Of a DNA stretch of 5,081 nucleotides, positions 1 to 5,081 are shown in pieces; the stretch's first letter is position 1; every line of letters starts with the position of its first letter. The notes below the pieces were generated by a model, which saw nothing but the letters and a program-made list of their open reading frames with translations, was not told where the DNA came from and ran no database searches. Origin of the DNA: Acidilobaceae archaeon (GTDB lineage Archaea > Thermoproteota > Thermoprotei_A > Sulfolobales > Acidilobaceae); NCBI GenBank assembly GCA_027013765.1, contig JALWGG010000062.1, positions 1 through 5,081 on the forward strand. Reading direction: 5' to 3'. The position numbers were made by a program, and so were the translations under genes.

Positions 1-1
1 T

Positions 2-3000
2 AAGATAGACTCAGACAACCCAGAGTACATATTAAGGATCGCAGTTGACATAGCCAAGGAGGACTACGTCGACTTCGTCGATGTAAATGATGTGGCACAG
101 ATAACCATATTCGACTCCCACGCGCTCCTAGACACATTCACAGTCTACAACACGCTAGGCCTAAACGGTAGTGGGGTCACCGTGGCAGTACTAGATACCG
201 GTATAGAGGAGGCCCACCCGGAGCTGAATGGATCAGTAATTGCATGGGCAGACTTCATAAACAACGAGCCAGACCCTTATGACGACCACGGCCACGGAAC
301 ATTTGTTGCAGGAATAATAGCCGCTAGGGGGGTATCCCCGTGGCTAAACGGTGAAGGACTATGGCACAGCGTAAACTACAATGATGCGAGTGAATTCAAT
401 TACCCGGGAATCGCTAACCTGACGTATGGTATAGACGTTACCGGCTATGGCGGGAGCACTGTGACCCTGAACTTCACCCACAGATACTGGATCGAGGACG
501 GCTTCGACTATGGTTATGTGTACTACTGGACCGATGTAGACCCGACGCCCACGCTCCTAGCAGACTATACTGGGGACGGATTTGACCCGCTTACCGAGTC
601 GTTCAACATAACACTAGACCCTGGAGTCGCTATGCTGTACATAAGCTTCCAGTATGATCCAGATTCTTCCATTCAGTATTACGGGTGGTGGCTTGATGAT
701 ATAATGGTGTACAACGCCAGCGACCCGACTGATGTAATATTCTATGACGATGTCGAGGGTCCAGCACCACCGGAGGTCATCGAATCCTACCTATGGAGTA
801 GGACCACGACAAGGCTGCAGGGAATGGCTCCAGATGCCAGCCTAATAGGTGTGAAGGTATGCAGCGCTGCGGGAGGATGCCCTGGTACAGCAATACTAGA
901 CGGTATAGAGTATGCGATCAATGAGAGCGCCGACATCATTAGCATGAGTCTGGGAGGACCAGTTTCTGGATATGATTCGATGATGATGGCCATTGATACT
1001 GCTACATATGTCTACGGCATAACTTGTGTAATATCTGCTGGAAACGAGGGTCCAGGCTACTATACAGTGGGTAGCCCTGCAGCGGCTCAGGGAGCTATAG
1101 CTGTTGGTGCTGCAACCAAGACGAATACTATCGCAGACTTCAGCAGTTGGGGCCCGAATCCCGTGAATTTTGATATAAAGCCTGATATAACTGCCTATGG
1201 CAGGTATGTGATATCCACGATGGCTGCCGAGCCCTATGGAGACCCGCCGGGGACCTACCGGACGGCTATATGGAGTGGTACAAGCTTCAGCGCCCCGATG
1301 ATAAGCGGCCTCGTCGCATTGATCAAGCAGGCCCATCCAGACTGGACTCCTGAGATGATCAGGTCCGCACTAATATCCACCGCTATGATGGACCTAGACG
1401 AGTCTTCGGTTACAGACCCCTACGTTATGAACCCCTACATACAGGGCGGTGGAATACCTAATATAACAGCAGCCATCACGACGCCGTTCCTACCAATACC
1501 TGCCAAGGTCAGCTTCGGCCTTGTAGATCCCAACGGGACTGGTGTGACCGTGTGGAGAACCGTGGACCTAATAGCATTATCACCCAGCGTATCGACAGCC
1601 ACTGTGTTAAGCGTCGAGCTTTATGATGTGTATGGGAACGACTACTCCTCATGGATAACATCGCCGAGCGTTGGGGATACCTTCACGCTCAACTCCACAC
1701 TAAACCTATCAATATCCGTCCCGGCAACAGCTCCTGGAGACAGGCTATACTGGGGTAGGATACTGCTTGATGTGAACCCGACATACCAGGTAATATTCGG
1801 CTTCTACGTCCCAACAAAGTACTGGCTAAACGGCACCGTATACGACGTGTCGACATTCGACCCGGTACCCGGAGCCCTGGTAATGGCTGTATCCCCAGAC
1901 CTTTCAATAGTATACAACTCCACCTACACCGATGCAAGCGGCCAGTTCTCAATGCAGGTATATAGCAGGTTAGATGTTAGGGTTGAGGTCAGCATGCCTG
2001 GATACTATGAATACTACTCCTTACCATTCACAATGGATGGCGATGTTGTATGGGACGCCTACATAACCCCGATAGTAGGCTATGACCCGCTGAACATGCT
2101 AGTAGTATGGGATAATGTATATGGATTCTGGACGGGAGACCCATACACCACCAACATAGGCGATGTACTAAGCCTGGACGGTACCCTCGGAGTAACCATG
2201 TTCCTATGGGACAACGACTTGCAGCAGGTGGCCGCCGACGCTATACTGAGCGGTGACTTCCCAGTGGTGGGCATGTTCAGCGGTGGCGTATGGTATCCAT
2301 TCGCTGACATACTAGACGCTATAGCCCTATGGTACTACGCGCTATACTATGACGGTGGTATACTGCTTGAGGGCGGAGACAGAGGCTGGTTCTGGAGTGG
2401 AACACCCATAATGACTGATGTAGCCCATGCAGAATACGTAGGCGACCTGTGGCCGAGTACCTACACTATCGAGGTGACTAGGGACCATGCGGTGACTAGG
2501 TTCCTGCCATCAACAACCATAGACATAGACTCAAGCGGAGAGGGATGGCCTGATGCTGTGGTGCCTGTGAATGGTGGGGTTGATGTAGCCAACTGGAGCT
2601 TTGGTTACTCAGCTATAGTAACATATGATTCCAGGCCCGATGGAATATCCACGGGCGAGTCGAGGACTGTGTACTACGCCTTCCCATGGGATAGCATATT
2701 AGACTCCACGACCAAGTATACACTACTGAACTACACTATACTATGGCTATTCGACAGGGGCCCACCAGTCTATACAGGCACCAACGTGACTGTTGATATA
2801 GACGTCGCGGCAGGCACGGCAGTTGCAAGGTGGGACCCGTTCACCGATGAGCCATTCGGCATTGTAACATTCAACGTGTACCTGAACGGCACACTACTAG
2901 CCTCAGGATTGACCGGAAACAGCTTCGACCTGACCCCATACGTGGCCCCAGGAGAGAGGTATATAGTTACCGTGGAGGCCGTTGATGTTGTAGGAGACTC

Positions 3001-3586
3001 AACAAACATATCAGCATGGTTCTACATGATACCCCCAGGCACCACCGGCGCCAGCTTCGGCTTCGTCGAGAACGGTGTATTCACCGATACAGCACCCGTG
3101 GGACCTGCTGGGACAACATTCACCATAGAGGTGACCAACGCCCCGGTGAGCATACAGATACTGGAGCTATCCGACATCCCAGCCGCTGACGGGCTCCCCA
3201 CAGCCCCGATATTCATGATATTCGACACCGCGATAATCAATGCAAGCGGCGTAGGGTGGCTGCAAATGGTTGTAAGCTACCCAGACCCGCCGGAGAGGTA
3301 TAGTGAGGACATAAGGCTGTACTGGTACAACGGTGCAGAGTGGGTTGAGGCGAGCAACTACGTGGTAGACCCCGACACCAACACTATAACGGTATGGATA
3401 GACTCTACAACCAGCCCGACGCTAGACGAGTTGACAGGGACTCCATTCGTGCTATACTACACGCCATCACCGGTAGTGGGTGGAGAGGCTGAGATAGCTG
3501 TCAGCGGAGCCCCGGCACTACTAGTACTCGCTGGAGTAGTACTACTCGGAGCAGCCCTAGCCGTAGCATATAGGAGGAGGGCATAA
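2..3586 (+). CDS. Large secreted, membrane-anchored S8 (subtilisin-like) serine protease, 5' partial
   Basis: Extracellular endopeptidase of the subtilase family, probably held on the outer face of the cell membrane. The frame is open from base 2, giving 1194 visible residues. No start codon occurs before GTG at 92, and starting there would leave no signal peptide or propeptide, so the true start lies upstream. Counting from base 2, the catalytic residues are Asp65 (VAVLDTGI), His98 (HGTFVAG), oxyanion Asn348 (SAGNEGPG) and Ser428 (SGTSFSAP). Residues 1-40 are probably the propeptide end. A beta-sandwich is inserted at about 109-270. After the catalytic domain come a beta-sandwich segment (500-605), a carboxypeptidase-regulatory-like domain (605-692), a GATase-like domain (697-920), an FN3-like domain (921-1010), a terminal beta domain (1013-1157) and a membrane helix (1172-1190) followed by RRRA. 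Only three Cys are present: 287 and 293 could form a disulfide, 342 is near Asn348. Substrate unknown; nutrient proteolysis or S-layer processing are both possible. Catalytic assignment is secure; accessory domain names rest on motif memory. Confidence 0.95.
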   Translation, partial: KIDSDNPEYILRIAVDIAKEDYVDFVDVNDVAQITIFDSHALLDTFTVYNTLGLNGSGVTVAVLDTGIEEAHPELNGSVIAWADFINNEPDPYDDHGHGTFVAGIIAARGVSPWLNGEGLWHSVNYNDASEFNYPGIANLTYGIDVTGYGGSTVTLNFTHRYWIEDGFDYGYVYYWTDVDPTPTLLADYTGDGFDPLTESFNITLDPGVAMLYISFQYDPDSSIQYYGWWLDDIMVYNASDPTDVIFYDDVEGPAPPEVIESYLWSRTTTRLQGMAPDASLIGVKVCSAAGGCPGTAILDGIEYAINESADIISMSLGGPVSGYDSMMMAIDTATYVYGITCVISAGNEGPGYYTVGSPAAAQGAIAVGAATKTNTIADFSSWGPNPVNFDIKPDITAYGRYVISTMAAEPYGDPPGTYRTAIWSGTSFSAPMISGLVALIKQAHPDWTPEMIRSALISTAMMDLDESSVTDPYVMNPYIQGGGIPNITAAITTPFLPIPAKVSFGLVDPNGTGVTVWRTVDLIALSPSVSTATVLSVELYDVYGNDYSSWITSPSVGDTFTLNSTLNLSISVPATAPGDRLYWGRILLDVNPTYQVIFGFYVPTKYWLNGTVYDVSTFDPVPGALVMAVSPDLSIVYNSTYTDASGQFSMQVYSRLDVRVEVSMPGYYEYYSLPFTMDGDVVWDAYITPIVGYDPLNMLVVWDNVYGFWTGDPYTTNIGDVLSLDGTLGVTMFLWDNDLQQVAADAILSGDFPVVGMFSGGVWYPFADILDAIALWYYALYYDGGILLEGGDRGWFWSGTPIMTDVAHAEYVGDLWPSTYTIEVTRDHAVTRFLPSTTIDIDSSGEGWPDAVVPVNGGVDVANWSFGYSAIVTYDSRPDGISTGESRTVYYAFPWDSILDSTTKYTLLNYTILWLFDRGPPVYTGTNVTVDIDVAAGTAVARWDPFTDEPFGIVTFNVYLNGTLLASGLTGNSFDLTPYVAPGERYIVTVEAVDVVGDSTNISAWFYMIPPGTTGASFGFVENGVFTDTAPVGPAGTTFTIEVTNAPVSIQILELSDIPAADGLPTAPIFMIFDTAIINASGVGWLQMVVSYPDPPERYSEDIRLYWYNGAEWVEASNYVVDPDTNTITVWIDSTTSPTLDELTGTPFVLYYTPSPVVGGEAEIAVSGAPALLVLAGVVLLGAALAVAYRRRA
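326..811 (+). other. Beta-sandwich (MAM/immune-inhibitor-A-like) domain inserted in the protease catalytic domain
   Basis: About 160 residues separate the HGTFVAG segment from the MAPDASLIGVKV strand, where subtilisin has only a short loop. The insert contains LTYGIDVTGYGG, a HRYWIEDGFDYGYVYY stretch and a closing GWWLDDIMVYN. That order of motifs is typical of jelly-roll domains found beside secreted peptidases, where a G-W-Y/W-(I/L)-D-D motif marks the last strands. It probably sits near the substrate cleft and may bind substrate, calcium or glycan. The domain family is an inference from motif pattern; the presence of the insertion is seen directly from the spacing of catalytic residues. 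Confidence 0.7.
2090..2758 (+). other. Glutamine-amidotransferase-like (class I GATase fold) accessory domain
   Basis: This part of the protease opens with a LNMLVVWDNVYG strand and contains ILDAIALWYYALYYDGGILL followed by EGGDRGW, a segment placed like the nucleophile elbow of class I GATase-like folds. It continues with RDHAVTRFLP and ends in RTVYYAFPWDSI and LLNYTILWLFDR, a tail common in GATase-like domains of secreted peptidases. There is no cysteine in the domain, so it cannot be an active amidotransferase of the usual kind. A structural or ligand-binding role is more likely. The fold call is an inference from motif order. Confidence 0.5.
3515..3571 (+). other. C-terminal transmembrane anchor of the protease
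   Basis: Nineteen hydrophobic residues (ALLVLAGVVLLGAALAVAY) are followed directly by RRRA and the stop codon. The arrangement predicts a type I topology, with the protease and its stalk outside and a short basic tail in the cytoplasm. No PGF-type archaeosortase motif is seen just before the helix, so a retained membrane anchor is favoured over cleavage and lipid transfer. Confidence 0.85.
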
Positions 3587-3619
3587 ACCGGCTATAATCC
3601 ACGATCCAACCCCCCAGAA

Positions 3620-3625
3620 TTTTTT
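3620..3625 (+). terminator. T-tract, probable archaeal terminator of the protease gene
   Basis: A run of six T follows a C-rich stretch 34 bases after the protease stop codon. Archaeal RNA polymerase terminates at U-rich tracts without needing a hairpin, and I see no good stem before this one. It is the only T-run of this length in the gap, and the next promoter elements follow immediately. Confidence 0.5.
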
Positions 3626-3659
3626 ACCCTATAAATACCTCACCCAAATCAGGAGTATC

Positions 3660-3666
3660 TTTATAT
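3660..3666 (+). promoter_or_regulatory. Distal TATA box (TTTATAT) for the RAM-domain gene and tiaS
   Basis: The TTTATAT element is centred 48 bases before the ATG at 3711. With the usual archaeal spacing of about 26 bases to the start site, transcription would begin near 3689 and give a leader of roughly 22 bases that includes the GGGTG ribosome-binding sequence. A weaker TATA-like string, TATAAATA, lies at 3630-3637. No clear BRE consensus is visible upstream. Confidence 0.5.
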
Positions 3667-3677
3667 TCCTCCAAGCG

Positions 3678-3684
3678 TTTATAT
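3678..3684 (+). promoter_or_regulatory. Proximal TATA box (TTTATAT) for the RAM-domain gene and tiaS
   Basis: A second identical TTTATAT sits 18 bases after the distal one, preceded by CCAAGCG, whose purine-rich part could serve as a BRE. The predicted start site is near 3707, only a few bases before the ATG at 3711, so its transcript would be nearly leaderless, as is common for first genes in crenarchaeal operons. Which of the two boxes is used cannot be decided from sequence. Confidence 0.55.
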
Positions 3685-3698
3685 CATAACCATGGCCA

Positions 3699-3703
3699 GG
3701 GTG
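3699..3703 (+). promoter_or_regulatory. Ribosome-binding site GGGTG before the RAM-domain gene
   Basis: GGGTG lies seven bases before the ATG at 3711 and matches the GGTG core complementary to the 3' end of archaeal 16S rRNA. It supports that ATG as the start. It would be present only on transcripts from the distal promoter, because the proximal one is predicted to start downstream of it. Confidence 0.5.
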
Positions 3704-3710
3704 CGTAAGG

Positions 3711-3956
3711 ATGGCTAGCCAGGCAATCGTTATGATAAACACTGATGTTGGTAAGGAGAATGAGATACTGGATAAGCTATTCGAGCTCCCCGAGGTCAAG
3801 GAGGTCTACATGGTATACGGGATACACGACCTGATAGCCGTTGTGGAGGCAGAGGATATGGATACCCTCAGGAGCCTGATCACGGAGAAGATCAGGAGGA
3901 TGGACGGGGTCAAGAGTACTCTGACTAGTATAGTGGTGGTGAAGAAGGCCAAGTAG
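3711..3956 (+). CDS. Stand-alone Lrp/AsnC effector-binding (RAM) domain protein
   Basis: An 81-residue protein consisting of a single Lrp/AsnC ligand-binding domain. The pattern is typical: first strand AIVMINTDVG (5-14), helix NEILDKLFEL, strand VKEVYMVYG (29-37), the conserved G-x-H-D-L-I-A turn (37-43) with VVEAEDMDTL, helix LITEKIRRMDGV, and last strand TLTSIVVVKK. No helix-turn-helix precedes it; full-length Lrp proteins are about 150 residues, so this one does not bind DNA by itself. Known relatives form dimers and higher rings that bind amino acids between subunits and may partner with full-length Lrp regulators. The start is supported by GGGTG seven bases upstream and by the position of the first strand. 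The stop is two bases before the tiaS TTG, so the two genes are probably co-transcribed. Ligand unknown. Confidence 0.9.
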   Translation: MASQAIVMINTDVGKENEILDKLFELPEVKEVYMVYGIHDLIAVVEAEDMDTLRSLITEKIRRMDGVKSTLTSIVVVKKAK

Positions 3957-3958
3957 GG

Positions 3959-5081
3959 TTGATCGCCTCCATATCATTCGACGACCTAGACAGCCAGTAT
4001 GGGGGTTGCACTACACACTTCACAATAATTTTCTTAAAACACATACACAGGCTCGGGTGGGTGGAGGACCTCGCAGACTACCCATTAATAGTCAGGCTCA
4101 ACCCAGCCATACCCTGGAAGACCCGTGGCAACGCGGCGACGCTCCTAAGGATCCATACAAGCATAGAGCCCAGGGAGCTCTTGGAGGAGGCTTGGAGGCT
4201 AGCCCAGGAGTATACTGGTGGTAGGCCTTGGAGGAGTGGTAAGGCTCCCGGGGTAGTGGTAACAGTCGGATCCGCCTGGAGGAGTCCAAGGCTCAGGAGC
4301 CTATACATGGATGCACTAAACGACACCGTGGACCCCTGGCATGTAGCCAGGGTGCTCGACAGGGAGGGTGCATTGTATAGGGGTGGTAGGGGTATCGTGG
4401 GGGCTGCAGCGGCACAGGCAGCCCTAGCCCCCGGAGACCCCTACACGTTTGAGGTTATAGCCTACAGGCATCATGAGCTATGGGCTAGTGGTAGGTGTGT
4501 TAGGGGGGATATAGGCCTTGTCGAGGGCTTATCCCCCTCCTACACCTTCAACAACGCGGATTATGTTGCTGGATCCCTAGCATCGAGCCCCGGCGGCTGG
4601 GACCCCGTCCTCGTGGGCGCCCGGGGGTGGGGGCCAGACCTGTACTATCCGGAGAGGTCCTCGTGCGAGGGTTATACATGTAAGGCTGTTTTCCGTAGCA
4701 ACCAGCATGTTGACCAGCATAGGAGGCCGTTAACCCCCCGGTTTACACCTTATAGTGTTGGGAGCTTCCATGCAAGGATAGCCGGGAGCCCGGAGGTCCT
4801 TCCCGGCCGCCACACAGTAGTCACCGCGGAGGTTTATAATAGGCTGGTCGACCTGATAGCATTCAGGGAGGCATGGCCCCTGAACAAGGTCCTCGAATCA
4901 CTAGAGCCCGGAGACGTTATAGAGGGTATAGGGCATGTGAAGCCATACACCCCCCGGGGGAGGGTTACTATAGCGCTGGAGAAGCTATGGATACTACAAC
5001 TAGCCCCACGCAAGGAGGGCTACAACCCCAGATGCCCGCTATGCGGCTCAATAATGAAGAGCATGGGGGGTAGAGGGGGGT
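3959..5081 (+). CDS. tiaS: tRNA(Ile2) 2-agmatinylcytidine (agmatidine) synthetase TiaS, 3' partial
   Basis: Uses ATP and agmatine to convert C34 of tRNA-Ile(CAU) to agmatidine, so that the tRNA reads AUA and not AUG. The frame is open for 374 codons and runs off the window; the family is usually a little over 400 residues. Visible landmarks: FDDLDSQYGGCTTH (7-20), equivalent to the conserved DDTDS...CTT motif, with Thr18 matching the residue reported as autophosphorylated in Archaeoglobus fulgidus TiaS; RLNPAIPWKTRGNAA (46-60); FRSNQ followed by HVDQH where FRTNQGTDAH is usual; an OB-fold region ending in ALEKLWILQLAP; and a zinc-ribbon start GYNPRCPLCGSIMKS with Cys359 and Cys362, the second Cys pair being beyond the edge. 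TTG is the only possible in-frame start after the stop at 3926-3928, and it places the motif at the correct distance from the N-terminus. GGTGGTGA at 3935-3942 is a distant, weak Shine-Dalgarno candidate; coupling with the upstream gene is likely. Confidence 0.95.
   Translation, partial: MIASISFDDLDSQYGGCTTHFTIIFLKHIHRLGWVEDLADYPLIVRLNPAIPWKTRGNAATLLRIHTSIEPRELLEEAWRLAQEYTGGRPWRSGKAPGVVVTVGSAWRSPRLRSLYMDALNDTVDPWHVARVLDREGALYRGGRGIVGAAAAQAALAPGDPYTFEVIAYRHHELWASGRCVRGDIGLVEGLSPSYTFNNADYVAGSLASSPGGWDPVLVGARGWGPDLYYPERSSCEGYTCKAVFRSNQHVDQHRRPLTPRFTPYSVGSFHARIAGSPEVLPGRHTVVTAEVYNRLVDLIAFREAWPLNKVLESLEPGDVIEGIGHVKPYTPRGRVTIALEKLWILQLAPRKEGYNPRCPLCGSIMKSMGGRGG

Noticed and set aside
896..1336. Minus-strand open frame of 146 codons opposite the protease catalytic domain
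   Set aside because: It lies fully inside the protease coding region, opposite the oxyanion Asn and catalytic Ser, has no recognisable domain or promoter, and its composition is that of an antisense shadow.
3517..3557. Imperfect inverted repeat in the CTACTAGTACTC / GAGTAGTACTACTC stretch
   Set aside because: Pairing is interrupted by mismatches, and the pattern is explained by repeated CTA Leu, GTA/GTAGT Val and CTC codons of the membrane helix.
3692..3718. Eight-codon ATG frame before the RAM gene as a real peptide gene
   Set aside because: Too short to support as a gene, with no ribosome-binding site of its own; noted only as a possible leader effect.
4006..4224. Plus-strand open frame of 72 codons starting with ATG-like context inside tiaS
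   Set aside because: It is out of frame with the clearly conserved TiaS protein, and its translation has no recognisable motif.
4873..5073. Plus-strand open frame of 66 codons at the right edge
   Set aside because: It overlaps the TiaS OB-fold and zinc-ribbon coding region in another frame; the TiaS motifs there are unambiguous.
1..5081. CRISPR arrays, tRNA or rRNA genes, insertion sequences, inteins
   Set aside because: No regularly spaced direct repeats, no tRNA-like cloverleaf noticed, no transposase motifs or terminal repeats, and TiaS and the protease read through without an intein.

Overview
The window looks like a crenarchaeal chromosome segment, most likely from a hyperthermophile of the Desulfurococcales type. 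This is inferred from gene content, strong use of AGG and ATA codons, TTTATA-type archaeal promoters, and a TTG start two bases after the preceding stop. The exact genus cannot be read from the sequence. All genes lie on the plus strand and the region is densely coding.

Bases 2-3586 are one long reading frame whose 5' end lies outside the window. It encodes a large secreted, membrane-anchored subtilisin-like (S8) protease. All four active-site residues are visible (Asp, His, oxyanion Asn, Ser). A beta-sandwich domain is inserted between His and Asn. Downstream come a beta-sandwich segment, a carboxypeptidase-regulatory-like domain, a glutamine-amidotransferase-like fold domain, a fibronectin-III-like domain, a terminal beta domain, and a C-terminal membrane helix with an RRR tail. 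The chain is very acidic, nearly free of lysine, and carries at least 18 N-glycosylation sequons, as expected of a protein on the archaeal cell surface.

Bases 3587-3710 form the only intergenic gap. It holds a T-tract that probably ends the protease transcript and two or three TATA-like elements for the next unit. Bases 3711-3956 encode an 81-residue stand-alone Lrp/AsnC effector-binding (RAM) domain without a DNA-binding part. Two bases later, at a TTG codon, begins TiaS, the tRNA(Ile2) agmatidine synthetase, which runs off the right edge within its zinc ribbon (374 codons present). The RAM protein and TiaS probably share an operon. TiaS makes the wobble base needed to read AUA codons, and AUA is the dominant isoleucine codon in these genes (15 of 19 Ile codons in the visible part of tiaS).

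I do not see a clearly new multi-gene system. The most unusual points are the domain architecture of the protease, variant residues at two conserved TiaS motifs, and the tandem promoter and start-site arrangement before the RAM gene.
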